The notes beneath the pieces are model-generated. The model did not search any database, was not told the origin of the DNA, and saw nothing but the letters and a program-made list of their open reading frames with translations. From the IMG/VR virus record IMGVR_UViG_3300044638_007267, positions 1 through 25,610 of that record: a stretch of 25,610 nt of DNA. One strand, 5' to 3'. The stretch is from a virus. Positions 1 to 6,598 of this stretch are shown here, piece by piece. Position 1 is the first letter of the stretch. Each line of letters starts with the position of its first letter. Both the position numbers and the translations under genes were made by a program.

Positions 1-162
1 ACCTTGCCATACAATTCCTTTGTTATAGACAGATCCACCATGAAATGCAATAAATGCATTGGGTTTGTCAACAGTATTGAAATAGAGTAAAAAAAGCTCT
101 ATAATAGCTGTGGGTTGCAGCTCTAATAAACTGCTTGCTATCCGATCTTGTCCTTGTGCCAT
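1..162 (-). CDS. Phage minor tail protein L-like, N-terminal fragment
   Basis: The 5' part of a gene whose remaining codons lie beyond the left edge: 54 codons are open from an ATG at 162. The visible protein contains LLELQPTAIIELF, then IAFHGG and IVWQG. This order (hydrophobic ELF segment, FH-G, V-WQG) is how the phage lambda gpL-like minor tail proteins begin; in that family the protein connects tail tube and tip complex. The family assignment is from memory of the pattern, and only the N-terminus is seen. A late-promoter-like motif on the same strand ends 5 nt before the ATG, which suits a structural gene. It diverges from the gene at 194. Confidence 0.6.
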   Translation of the reverse strand, partial: MAQGQDRIASSLLELQPTAIIELFLLYFNTVDKPNAFIAFHGGSVYNKGIVWQG

Positions 163-167
163 ACTCT

Positions 168-177
168 AATTTACACT
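168..177 (-). promoter_or_regulatory. Candidate late promoter motif AGTGTAAATT
   Basis: On the minus strand the sequence reads AGTGTAAATT and ends 5 nt before the ATG of the tail gene at 162. It is one of seven similar motifs in the window, all 5-7 nt from a start codon. It abuts the opposite-facing motif at 178-187, forming a compact divergent late promoter pair. Similarity to the T4 late promoter is inference. Confidence 0.5.
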
Positions 178-187
178 ATTATAAATT
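178..187 (+). promoter_or_regulatory. Candidate late promoter motif ATTATAAATT
   Basis: On the plus strand ATTATAAATT ends 6 nt before the ATG at 194. Its core TATAAAT matches the T4 late promoter core, and its spacing equals that of the AGTGTAAATA motifs elsewhere in the window. It is the most divergent of the seven sites. A simple AT-rich stretch is the alternative. Confidence 0.4.
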
Positions 188-193
188 AAAAAA

Positions 194-652
194 ATGAACT
201 TTCAGCAGTTAAAGAACGACAATCAAATGATTGCATCAGCAGTGATAGATTATTGCATCCGCTCAAAGCCCTATGACTTTTGTTCCATTAAAAGCCAGTC
301 ACTCAAGATGATCCAAATTAAAAAATATTACGAATTTCTTTTGACAGAATGTGATATTTTCTACTGTAGCCACAATAACAAAGTCACATTTTTTGTTGCT
401 CTCTCTCAGCGCGAAGCCCACATAGAAATACAATTTATTTTCAGTGGTCCATTTGATTTGGTAAAAAACTTTAGAGCATTTAGAGAGTTTTACTGGAATA
501 AATTTGATCACAATAAACCATTCGTTGGAGAAGTTCGACGACACTACAAATTAAAAACCTATTTAAATTACATAAAAAAAAGAGACAAAAACGTAAAATT
601 TTCTCTTGACAATGGCAAGATTTTGGTATCATATAACAGAGATGGCTTATAA
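194..652 (+). CDS. Conserved-looking phage protein of unknown function (152 aa)
   Basis: No function recognised. The 152-residue protein is soluble-looking, with no signal peptide or membrane segment. Its C-terminal half carries a charged segment, GEVRRHYKLKTYLNYIKKRD (about 112-131). The centre is beta-rich and aromatic (HIEIQFIFSGPFDLV). The ATG follows a TATAAATT element by 6 nt, so this gene may be transcribed late while the gene at 642 has its own early promoter inside this ORF. The 3' end overlaps the next gene by 11 nt. An acyltransferase-like fold crossed my mind from the strand pattern, but nothing in the sequence proves it. Confidence 0.7.
   Translation: MNFQQLKNDNQMIASAVIDYCIRSKPYDFCSIKSQSLKMIQIKKYYEFLLTECDIFYCSHNNKVTFFVALSQREAHIEIQFIFSGPFDLVKNFRAFREFYWNKFDHNKPFVGEVRRHYKLKTYLNYIKKRDKNVKFSLDNGKILVSYNRDGL
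606..632 (+). promoter_or_regulatory. Early promoter TTGACA-15-TATCAT
   Basis: TTGACA at 606-611 and TATCAT at 627-632 are separated by 15 bp. The -10 ends 9 nt before the ATG at 642, the spacing seen at most other early promoters here. It lies inside the end of the upstream gene. It rules out the longer TTG start at 606, which is the -35 box itself, and makes 642 the head of the operon running to 3807. Confidence 0.6.
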
Positions 653-1160
653 AAACAGATACGACAAAACAGGCGAGGCATTCGAGAGCGGCGATAAAGC
701 TGAGTCCTCGTTTGAAAGCTCTATTAGAAAAGCAGGTTTATCTTGCGAGAAATCTTCTTTTCAAGAAGAGATTCGTCACATTGACTATTGGGTCGAAGGA
801 TCGAGGCTTCCAAGAACAGCAGTGGATGTAAAATCGCGCAAGAAAGTGAAACGCGCAGATGACAAATACAACGATGATGTAGTGTGGATTGAGTTTGCCA
901 ACGTGCAAGGAAAAAGGGGTTGGCTCTATGGAGCTTCAAACATCATTGCATTTGAGCGTGAACACGATTTCCTGCTGGTAGATAGAAAGCTTTTGGCGCG
1001 ACTCTGTGAAAAGCTGTGCGATCTTTCTCAACTCAACGTAGAGGTTCGTATGCCACTCTATACTGGCTATCAAAGAAGAGGGCGTAAAGATCTTCTTTCT
1101 TTGATTAAAATGACAGACATCGTTGACGGAATCAAACACACAATACTTAAAAAACAATGA
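642..1160 (+). CDS. Putative PD-(D/E)XK-type nuclease (172 aa)
   Basis: A probable member of the restriction-endonuclease-like fold. Visible signs are an acidic N-terminal helix with GEAFESGDKAESSFE (11-25), HIDYW with Asp48, and AVDVKSRKK with Asp62 and Lys64. Together these give the D...D-x-K arrangement of the PD-(D/E)XK active site. Then comes VWIEFANVQGKRGWLYGAS (81-99), a pattern I associate with small phage nucleases of this type. Such enzymes need Mg2+ and cut DNA or RNA; the substrate here is unknown. The start is ATG 642, set by the promoter whose -10 ends 9 nt upstream. It overlaps the previous gene by 11 nt and the next by 4 nt. The fold call is inference from motif spacing. Confidence 0.65.
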   Translation: MAYKNRYDKTGEAFESGDKAESSFESSIRKAGLSCEKSSFQEEIRHIDYWVEGSRLPRTAVDVKSRKKVKRADDKYNDDVVWIEFANVQGKRGWLYGASNIIAFEREHDFLLVDRKLLARLCEKLCDLSQLNVEVRMPLYTGYQRRGRKDLLSLIKMTDIVDGIKHTILKKQ

Positions 1161-1402
1161 AAATGCCTAAAGTAACAATTATCGGTCAGAACCATCTCTT
1201 CCCATGGAAGCTTGGCGACGAACCTGTTTGTGAGCAATTTGAGTCAATGCCCGAAAAATTACACAAAATAGTTCTTGACAAAGTTCAATACATAATGCAA
1301 ATTAACTCCACGCAAATTCACGGCAACGAAATATTCATCGACTGTTACGTTACCAACAATTTCGACACTGGACGAGTTGCATTCAAATTAACTTATGAAT
1401 AA
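1157..1402 (+). CDS. Small protein of unknown function (81 aa)
   Basis: Function not recognised. The protein opens MKMPKVTIIGQNHLFPWK and has alternating hydrophobic strands in its second half (EIFIDCYVTNN, GRVAFKLTYE), so it may be a small beta-rich domain. There is no membrane segment and only two Cys. The ATG overlaps the stop of the nuclease-like gene in an ATGA arrangement, so translation is probably coupled. A second possible start is Met3. It belongs to the 642-3807 operon. Confidence 0.7.
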   Translation: MKMPKVTIIGQNHLFPWKLGDEPVCEQFESMPEKLHKIVLDKVQYIMQINSTQIHGNEIFIDCYVTNNFDTGRVAFKLTYE

Positions 1403-1457
1403 CTTTCAAACAATAACAGCAATAATCATTCTAATTATCCTAGAAACAACAAAATAA
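1395..1457 (+). CDS. Possible 20-residue hydrophobic micropeptide
   Basis: An ATG at 1395 overlaps the end of the preceding gene and opens a 20-codon frame. It encodes a strongly hydrophobic peptide with core ITAIIILIILE, long enough to cross a membrane. It fills the gap before the gene at 1462. The only evidence is position and hydrophobicity; chance is a real alternative. Confidence 0.25.
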   Translation: MNNFQTITAIIILIILETTK

Positions 1458-1461
1458 CAAT

Positions 1462-1668
1462 ATGGCACATAGCAAATACAGAGTATTCGACAAAAAAAAT
1501 AACTTCCATCAATCGTATGATGGAGCATTAAAAGGTGCAGAACAATGGGCAAGAGATTGCGCAAAGAAAATCGGCGGTTATGTTTTTCAATATAGCGAGT
1601 TCGATTTCGCCAATGTCACGAACCCATTTAAACTCTACGATTTCGTAGATCAAGGTAAATCAAAATGA
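1462..1668 (+). CDS. Small protein of unknown function (68 aa)
   Basis: Function not recognised. A basic N-terminus (MAHSKYRVFDKKNNF) is followed by an alpha-helical stretch around AEQWARDCAKKIGGYVFQY and an acidic, aromatic C-terminus. There is no membrane segment. The start is an ATG in an A-rich context with no Shine-Dalgarno. The last 4 nt overlap the metallophosphoesterase gene (ATGA), so the two are probably translated together. Confidence 0.7.
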   Translation: MAHSKYRVFDKKNNFHQSYDGALKGAEQWARDCAKKIGGYVFQYSEFDFANVTNPFKLYDFVDQGKSK

Positions 1669-2195
1669 GTGCATATTTCGTAGGCGACCCACACTTGGGT
1701 CACAAAAACATCCCTAAATATCGACCATGGGTAAAATCTGTGGAAGACAACACGACAATCTTTTGTCATCATTGGCAACAAACTATTCGCAAAAATGACA
1801 CCGTTTACGTCATGGGCGATGCAGCGTTCTCTGATGAAGCTTTGGCGGTATTCAAAAATCTTCGTGGTCGCAAAATTCTAATCAAAGGAAATCACGATGA
1901 TTATGTTTCAACAAAACTCCAAGCAGAAGTGTTTGATGAAATCTATGGCATGTTGTCATATAAGCGAATGTGGCTAACGCATTGTCCTATTCACCCGCTT
2001 GAAATGCGAGGTCGAGTAGCAAACATTCACGGACATGTTCATTCCAAAAGCATCAAAAAGAAAACGTGGTATGGCACTTGGAAAGATGATCCTCAATACA
2101 TCAATACGTGCGTCGATCATGTTTATGAAAAAACTGGAGGCAAGACCATCTTCACCTCTCTTGAAGAAATCAAAGCAAAACTAAATATCAAGTGA
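1665..2195 (+). CDS. Calcineurin-like metallophosphoesterase (176 aa)
   Basis: A dimetal phosphoesterase. All motifs of the superfamily are visible in order: GDPHLGH (7-13, Asp8, His10), GDAAF (51-55, Asp52), GNHDD (75-79, Asn76, His77), LTHCPIHP with His106, and NIHGHVH (120-126, His124 and His126). At 176 residues it is the compact phage-type form. The substrate cannot be read from sequence; this family includes 2',3'-cyclic phosphodiesterases, nucleases and protein phosphatases. It directly precedes a polynucleotide-kinase-like P-loop gene, overlapping it by 4 nt (GTGA). A phosphatase-kinase pair acting on nucleic-acid ends is a reasonable inference. Confidence 0.9.
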   Translation: MSAYFVGDPHLGHKNIPKYRPWVKSVEDNTTIFCHHWQQTIRKNDTVYVMGDAAFSDEALAVFKNLRGRKILIKGNHDDYVSTKLQAEVFDEIYGMLSYKRMWLTHCPIHPLEMRGRVANIHGHVHSKSIKKKTWYGTWKDDPQYINTCVDHVYEKTGGKTIFTSLEEIKAKLNIK

Positions 2196-2602
2196 AAAAT
2201 AAAAATGTAATTATCCTGCGCGGAGTAAGTGGATCTGGCAAATCCGCTGCTGCGACACTGTTTGGCGGCAATGTGAAAATCTGCTGCGCCGATGATTTCT
2301 TTACTTCTGATGAAGGCAAGTATCAATTTGAAGCATCACGCACTCCAGAGGCTCACGAATATTGTCGTAAAGCTTTTGTTGCGGCATTGCAAGACGATCA
2401 AGTTGATACCGTTGTGGTAGCAAATACTAATAGTCGAGAGCAAGAATTCGCCTTTTACGATGAAAAGGCAAAAGAAATCGGGGCAGATGTATTCTATTTT
2501 GTGATTGAAAATCGCCATGGAAATACTGACATTCACAATGTTCCCATTGATGCAAAATCGCGTCAATTAAACAACATCATCAACTCTCTAAAACTTATTT
2601 AA
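2192..2602 (+). CDS. P-loop kinase-like ATPase, polynucleotide kinase type (136 aa)
   Basis: A small P-loop NTPase. The Walker A motif GVSGSGKS is at 11-18, a CADDFF segment at 32-37, then AHEYCRKAFVAALQD and VVVANTN (74-80). This order (P-loop, ADD-F, H-x-x-C, V-NTN) is typical of the 5'-polynucleotide kinase/AAA_33 type (NEDD4BP2-like), whose members phosphorylate nucleic-acid ends or small molecules. It is short, with no phosphatase domain. The start is GTG at 2192, overlapping the metallophosphoesterase stop by 4 nt; no ATG would keep the P-loop. The stop shares a base with the thyX start. The substrate is unknown. Confidence 0.85.
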   Translation: MKNKNVIILRGVSGSGKSAAATLFGGNVKICCADDFFTSDEGKYQFEASRTPEAHEYCRKAFVAALQDDQVDTVVVANTNSREQEFAFYDEKAKEIGADVFYFVIENRHGNTDIHNVPIDAKSRQLNNIINSLKLI

Positions 2603-3258
2603 TGAATAATAAAGTAACCCTGCTAGGGCATTATGGAAGCGACGAAATTATCGCTTGTAGCGCATGGACTTCCACAAGTCGCGATTTGACGGAGGATAAG
2701 AAGTCTCGAATCCCAAAACTAATCGACATGCTATGGAGTAATGGTCATGAGACACCGTTTGAAAAGGGAGTGGTTCACTTCCTAGTTGATACGGAAATCG
2801 CTAGTCACATTCATTTGCTTAAACATCGTATTGCATCCATCAATGCTGAGTCTGCTCGATATAAAGAACTAAAAGAAGATAAGTTTTATATTCCAGAAGA
2901 TTGGAAAGGTATCTATCCTAATGAAAATTGTATAAAAGCTGGTGGCAAAGACTGGGCAGAAATGTTGGAATCATATACAAAAGCAGGAAACGAACTCTAT
3001 CATGCTTGTTTAAAAGACCTTGAGCCTGTTCTTGGACGCAAACGCGCAAAAGAATCCGCTCGCTTCTTTAAGACTTACAACAGTCAAATTGAAGGAGACG
3101 TTATGTTTAACATGCGTTCTTTCGCCAATTTCATTAAGCTTCGTCGCAGCGAACATGCTCAAAAAGAAATTCGCGAAATTGCTGACGAAATGCTACAGCT
3201 TGTTAAACAAATAGATGGAAATCCTTTTGAACACACACTAAAAGCCTGGGGCTACTAA
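2602..3258 (+). CDS. thyX: Flavin-dependent thymidylate synthase ThyX
   Basis: Converts dUMP to dTMP with methylene-tetrahydrofolate, FAD and NADPH, supplying thymidine for phage DNA synthesis. At 218 aa it has normal family length. The signature region reads HLLKHRIASINAESARY (71-87), matching the ThyX motif RHRx7S with Ser84 and the downstream R-Y. However, the first Arg is replaced by Lys74. Upstream, HETPFEK (49-55) is the usual substrate-region motif. FMRSFANF-type sequence near the C-terminus (MFNMRSFANFIKLR) with RRSEHAQKEIRE matches the conserved FAD/dUMP-binding end. The ATG shares a base with the stop of the kinase gene. The Arg-to-Lys change is conservative but worth checking. Confidence 0.95.
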   Translation: MNNKVTLLGHYGSDEIIACSAWTSTSRDLTEDKKSRIPKLIDMLWSNGHETPFEKGVVHFLVDTEIASHIHLLKHRIASINAESARYKELKEDKFYIPEDWKGIYPNENCIKAGGKDWAEMLESYTKAGNELYHACLKDLEPVLGRKRAKESARFFKTYNSQIEGDVMFNMRSFANFIKLRRSEHAQKEIREIADEMLQLVKQIDGNPFEHTLKAWGY

Positions 3259-3259
3259 T

Positions 3260-3544
3260 ATGAAAATCAACATCAAATACCACGATATTGTTAATTATGT
3301 CTTGGGGTTTTGCAGCTATCACCCACTGGAGCTAGTCATTGATCCTTTGCGATACAAAATCGGAGACAATTACATTAGTGATTCAAAAACTGGTGAATTG
3401 TTTTATCAAAACGACGACTATTGCAAATTTATGCAAAAAATCTTGATACTTAAAATGGCGGCGAAAAACTTCGACACCCTGCAAGTTCAAGGTTTCTGCC
3501 GAGAAATCGAACAGTTTGCGCCATTGGAGGTTGTATTATCATGA
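3260..3544 (+). CDS. Small protein of unknown function (94 aa)
   Basis: Function not recognised. Soluble-looking and rich in aromatic residues, with three Cys spread out (FCSYH, DYCKF, GFCREIEQF) and no zinc-ribbon spacing. The ATG lies 1 nt after the thyX stop. The stop overlaps the next gene by 4 nt (ATGA). Operon position is the only context: it follows nucleotide-metabolism genes. Confidence 0.65.
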   Translation: MKINIKYHDIVNYVLGFCSYHPLELVIDPLRYKIGDNYISDSKTGELFYQNDDYCKFMQKILILKMAAKNFDTLQVQGFCREIEQFAPLEVVLS

Positions 3545-3807
3545 TTTCGGCAAAAGTGTCTCAAATCATTAGCGTCGATCTGTCTCCAACTGAGGCAAAA
3601 GAAGTCGCGATAAAGTATATTTGTGCTGTTTTTGATTGGAAAACGTCCTATTCGATACGTGCAGATGGCGATAATCACGAAGATTGGGTGTTTCATAAAA
3701 CGACTGTTTACTCTTCTCATTCCTTTGAGACTGAATTCAGACTTCGAAAAGCAACCGAGCGAGACAAAATGATCTGTCAATTTATTGAAGAAATGAAGAA
3801 TACTTAA
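3541..3807 (+). CDS. Small protein of unknown function (88 aa)
   Basis: Last gene of the 642-3807 operon. The N-terminal half looks like a helical, acidic domain (LSPTEAKEVAIKYICAVFDW); the C-terminal half is charged and helical (FRLRKATERDKMICQFIEEMKN). No motif was recognised. The start overlaps the previous stop (ATGA). It ends 25 nt before the endolysin start, the gap that contains the late-type promoter motif. Confidence 0.65.
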   Translation: MISAKVSQIISVDLSPTEAKEVAIKYICAVFDWKTSYSIRADGDNHEDWVFHKTTVYSSHSFETEFRLRKATERDKMICQFIEEMKNT

Positions 3808-3814
3808 AAAATAC

Positions 3815-3824
3815 GGTGTAAATA
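3815..3824 (+). promoter_or_regulatory. Candidate late promoter motif GGTGTAAATA
   Basis: GGTGTAAATA sits in the short gap between the thyX operon and the endolysin. It ends 7 nt before the GTG start at 3832. It matches the motif before the holin (4443-4452) at nine of ten positions and at identical spacing. Lysis genes are classically late, which supports a late-promoter reading. Confidence 0.6.
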
Positions 3825-3831
3825 CAAGAAA

Positions 3832-4434
3832 GTGAAAAACATTTTCTCAAAACTTACAAGTTTACTTGGGGCGAAATCTTCGACCCCAAGTTTGCCGCTT
3901 TCTACCCCTAAGACACCAAATATAATGACTAATAAATATCCTGAAACAGTTGCTTTGTCGCCTCAAACAAACGGACCACGCGCCCGTAAAATCGCTCCCA
4001 AGGCTATTGTTATGCACGATACAGAAGGTAATTACAACGGCTCAATTGATTGGACTAGTAAAATCAACAATCCATCAACTGGCGAAAGACTTTACGCTAG
4101 TTATCATTGCATCATTGCGCGTGACGGCAGACGCACGATCACGAATCGCGATGACAATAGAGCGTATCATGCTGGTGTAAGCTCGTTTAAGGGTATGACT
4201 AGCCTCAATAACTGTTCTATTGGTGTGGCATTTGAGCGTAGTTCCTACACAGAGCCGCTACAACCTGCCGCAATCGAGTCTGCGATTGAATATATCGTGC
4301 CACTCATGAAGAAATGGAACATCACTCTTGACATGGTTACTGACCACAGAACGATTGCTCCAAACCGTAAAAAAGACCTTAATCCAAAAGAATTTGCTAA
4401 ATTTTACGAAGCATTAAAAAAGCATTTTAAATAA
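3832..4434 (+). CDS. Endolysin: N-acetylmuramoyl-L-alanine amidase, Amidase_2 type
   Basis: A zinc amidase that cleaves the bond between N-acetylmuramic acid and L-alanine in peptidoglycan, releasing progeny phage. Visible motifs: IVMHDTEG with zinc ligand His62, YASYHCIIARDGR (88-100), AYHAG (111-115), and TDHRTIAPNRKKDL with His172 and Asp182 as the probable second and third ligands. This is the T7 lysozyme/AmpD pattern. About 35 residues of Ser/Thr/Pro-rich sequence precede the catalytic domain; the first 14 are mildly hydrophobic and basic (MKNIFSKLTSLLGAK), not a convincing signal peptide. The start is GTG, 7 nt after a late-type motif; an alternative start is Met32. It is followed by the holin gene. 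Confidence 0.92.
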   Translation: MKNIFSKLTSLLGAKSSTPSLPLSTPKTPNIMTNKYPETVALSPQTNGPRARKIAPKAIVMHDTEGNYNGSIDWTSKINNPSTGERLYASYHCIIARDGRRTITNRDDNRAYHAGVSSFKGMTSLNNCSIGVAFERSSYTEPLQPAAIESAIEYIVPLMKKWNITLDMVTDHRTIAPNRKKDLNPKEFAKFYEALKKHFK

Positions 4435-4442
4435 AAAAATCT

Positions 4443-4452
4443 AGTGTAAATA
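4443..4452 (+). promoter_or_regulatory. Candidate late promoter motif AGTGTAAATA
   Basis: The best match to the motif, AGTGTAAATA, in the 25-nt gap between endolysin and holin, ending 7 nt before the holin ATG. If it is a promoter, the holin has its own leaderless transcript, which would allow separate timing from the endolysin. Confidence 0.6.
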
Positions 4453-4459
4453 CCTGCAA

Positions 4460-4777
4460 ATGGAGCCAGAAAAATCAATAATCAAGGAGTTTTTAGACGG
4501 AGGTTGGGTCATTCCTCTGATCGGTGCAGCAGCAATGTTAGCTCGCTTATTGTCGGCTCAGAAAAAAGTTGGTATTCTCGAATACGCAAAAAAGATCACC
4601 GCAGCGGCAATCTCTTCTTCTATTGCGTGGTTTATTTTGGAGCAGACAGATATTTCGTCGCTCTATAAAGCCATTTGCTATGGCATTATTGGTGTCATTA
4701 GTCCAGAAATAATCAATGGAATCATAAAACTTGGCAAACGATTCCAAGAAGATCCCGAAAAATACATCAAAAAGTAA
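4460..4777 (+). CDS. Holin-like membrane protein (105 aa)
   Basis: Small protein with three likely membrane segments: about 15-32 (GWVIPLIGAAAMLARLL), 46-61 (KITAAAISSSIAWFIL) and 69-89 (AICYGIIGVISPEIINGII), plus a charged C-terminal tail (GKRFQEDPEKYIKK). Size, topology and position right after the amidase fit a holin that permeabilises the inner membrane at lysis time. The start and first segment recall LydA-like phage holins. A late-type motif ends 7 nt before the ATG. The stop runs into a palindrome that probably terminates transcription. Holins vary widely in sequence, so the call rests on context and topology. Confidence 0.8.
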   Translation: MEPEKSIIKEFLDGGWVIPLIGAAAMLARLLSAQKKVGILEYAKKITAAAISSSIAWFILEQTDISSLYKAICYGIIGVISPEIINGIIKLGKRFQEDPEKYIKK

Positions 4778-4791
4778 AAGATTAATCTTTT
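4776..4791. terminator. AT-rich palindrome between convergent genes
   Basis: AAAAGATTAATCTTTT is a perfect 16-nt palindrome. It gives a weak A/T stem with T-runs on both strands and lies exactly between the stop of the holin and the stop of the convergent gene at 4793. Position suggests a bidirectional terminator; the stem is thermodynamically weak. Confidence 0.45.
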
Positions 4792-4792
4792 A

Positions 4793-5125
4793 TTATTCTG
4801 CCCACCAAGTATTTGGCACACCTTCTCCAGTGGGGCGCGGAGATCCAGATGCACTTGACCAATAGATGTATTGCTCTCCGCCATCTGGAATTGGCATTTC
4901 TGAAATATCGCGGAAAAGAACCCACCAATGACCATCGCCAACTGGAATTTCTTCGCTTTCGATTTGCGGTTCTGGATAATATTCGCCATGTATATGCAAA
5001 GCGTATTCGAGATTTGCAAGATTGGTGACGATTTCACCATCTTCGTTTTGGGTAGCAAAACCATTGGCTAAACCAAATTGTTGAGCTGTTTCTTTATTTG
5101 GGAATTTTAAAATATAGTCAATCAT
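4793..5125 (-). CDS. Tail-fibre-adjacent small protein (110 aa)
   Basis: Function not recognised. It begins MIDYILKFPNKETAQQFGLANGF, a way many small phage proteins next to tail-fibre genes begin. It continues with acidic and aromatic segments (GDGHWWVLFRD, PNTWWAE) and contains no membrane segment. The ATG overlaps the stop of the tail-fibre-like gene in ATGA, so the two are translationally coupled and share a transcript that probably starts at the late motif at 6586-6595. A role in fibre assembly, or as a minor structural protein, is inference from context. Confidence 0.75.
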   Translation of the reverse strand: MIDYILKFPNKETAQQFGLANGFATQNEDGEIVTNLANLEYALHIHGEYYPEPQIESEEIPVGDGHWWVLFRDISEMPIPDGGEQYIYWSSASGSPRPTGEGVPNTWWAE

Positions 5126-6579
5126 GGACTTGTTAATGTTTGTAATTGTGAGTTAGAGAGGCGAACAGAATAATAGCGGAAAGACTTTATAATTGAATTT
5201 TGATTAGTAAATAGCACTAAATTTGTCGGTTCTATGCCGTTATTTTCTGATCTTGGTAATAGCACTTCATTATCTTGAGTTCCAAGAGTTCCATTTAAAC
5301 AAATAACAGCGCTGCCATTATTTTGAAATGCCATAGCTGCTTTTCTTGACGCTCCATACGCAACACTCCCTATGGTATTACTAAACTGTGTTTGTTCATC
5401 ATTGGTAATGACTCCAGCTAAAGAATTACTATTCTGCATTCGTATTCCATTTTGGGAACCACCAAACCAAGCAGAGGAGAAATCGGAAGAAACTCCTTTC
5501 ACAATCAATTGACAAAAAAGCACTCCAGCAGTTTCATTGTAAAAACTGGAAATATTTGTATATTGTAAAACATCTGCGCTTCTTGTTGCAGAACCAGATA
5601 CAGCTTCTATGTAAGATGAAGCTGCCGATTTTCTTTCAAGCTGTGCAGATGTAACGCTGCCTGTCACATCTAATGATAAACTGCCAAAATTTGGAGTGAA
5701 TGTATAAGTCGTGCGGGTAGTTGAGCCTGTGCCAACAATCGTCGCAGAGTGAGTTCCTCCAAGCGTTACCGTTCCCGTGCCATAAAATGATAAAGTATGT
5801 GCTATAGGAGGAACTGTTCTAATCTGACTGGTCAGAGTAGCAGAAGGAAAGACATAATTTGTCGATGAATCTTCTGCTAACCATCCCAAACACTCTAATG
5901 TTACAGGATCGTATTCAAAACGAGGTTCATTGGTAGCCGCTTTTACAATACCAAAGGTATTGCCAGCAACAACAGTAATACCTGTAGCGCTCCAATCAGC
6001 ATCTTCAGGTCGCCATTCACTGCCAAGAGCAGCGAGGTAATCAGATTGCTCGTAGTCTTCGCCACTTGTCCAATATCTGATTCTCATTGCCCATCTAGTG
6101 CCATTGTATGTCGCTTGATAATCAAACTCCCCAGGACCACCAACGACACTTTCCCAAATTATCCTTCCATTTAAAACCGAACCTCCTTGGCTCATTAAAC
6201 GGTTTGAGTCGTTAACAATCACTCTATTTGGTCCATAATAATTTCCAATAGAAGCTCTAGCGAACGATGGAGTCGCACCAATTCTTGGAACAAGCGTTCG
6301 ATCTTCTGCGAAGTAAAAATCAAGAAGAGCAGATGGAATAGTGGTGTCGATAGACGATCCAGTGAATCTAAAGCCAGCGTCAAATGGGGCAAACATCAAA
6401 TCTCCGCTTAATCCCAAATTAACAATTTTTCTGTTGAATTCTCTCAACAAGTGATCACTTAAATCCTGATAATTTATCTGCGCAAATTCACTAGCAATAG
6501 AATTTTTATAACTTGACCAAACCGAATTATCAGCTCTAAAGTCTTGTTTTATTTCATTTTGTAATTTGCGGGGACTCAT
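5122..6579 (-). CDS. Putative tail fibre / receptor-binding protein with lectin-like domain (485 aa)
   Basis: A large structural protein. After an N-terminal helical section (1-60) the middle has SFARASIGNYYGPNR, FDYQATYNGTRWAMRIRYW and CLGWLAEDSSTNYVF. Then come HTLSFYGTGTVTLGG, TTYTFTPNFGSLSLDV, TGSVTSAQLERKSAASSYIE and SATRSADVL. This run (F-RAS, GWL-EESSTN, SFYGTGTVTL, SVTSAQLE, SYI, TR-ADV) is a recurrent phage tail or capsid-decoration pattern followed by a concanavalin/LamG-like carbohydrate-binding domain (about 340-485). Its likely role is adsorption to the cell surface. A late-type motif ends 6 nt before the ATG. The repetitive beta-rich composition fits a trimeric fibre; host glycan specificity cannot be read. 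Confidence 0.75.
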   Translation of the reverse strand: MSPRKLQNEIKQDFRADNSVWSSYKNSIASEFAQINYQDLSDHLLREFNRKIVNLGLSGDLMFAPFDAGFRFTGSSIDTTIPSALLDFYFAEDRTLVPRIGATPSFARASIGNYYGPNRVIVNDSNRLMSQGGSVLNGRIIWESVVGGPGEFDYQATYNGTRWAMRIRYWTSGEDYEQSDYLAALGSEWRPEDADWSATGITVVAGNTFGIVKAATNEPRFEYDPVTLECLGWLAEDSSTNYVFPSATLTSQIRTVPPIAHTLSFYGTGTVTLGGTHSATIVGTGSTTRTTYTFTPNFGSLSLDVTGSVTSAQLERKSAASSYIEAVSGSATRSADVLQYTNISSFYNETAGVLFCQLIVKGVSSDFSSAWFGGSQNGIRMQNSNSLAGVITNDEQTQFSNTIGSVAYGASRKAAMAFQNNGSAVICLNGTLGTQDNEVLLPRSENNGIEPTNLVLFTNQNSIIKSFRYYSVRLSNSQLQTLTSP

Positions 6580-6585
6580 TTCTTT

Positions 6586-6595
6586 TAATTACACT
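6586..6595 (-). promoter_or_regulatory. Candidate late promoter motif AGTGTAATTA
   Basis: On the minus strand AGTGTAATTA ends 6 nt before the ATG of the tail-fibre-like gene. It overlaps nothing coding and fits the late motif with one core change (A to T). Confidence 0.5.
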
Positions 6596-6598
6596 TTT

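Noticed and set aside
342-368. TTGACA-15-TACTGT inside the gene at 194
   Set aside because: No start codon follows at useful distance, so it is probably coincidence in AT-rich coding DNA. The same holds for TTGACA near 1275, 4330 and 22468.
606-641. Longer start (TTG at 606) for the nuclease-like gene
   Set aside because: The TTG is the first base triplet of a TTGACA box, and the promoter's -10 lies between it and the ATG at 642.
4678-5064. Open frame of 128 codons on the minus strand between holin and tail-fibre partner
   Set aside because: It is in another frame over two supported genes and crosses the terminator palindrome.
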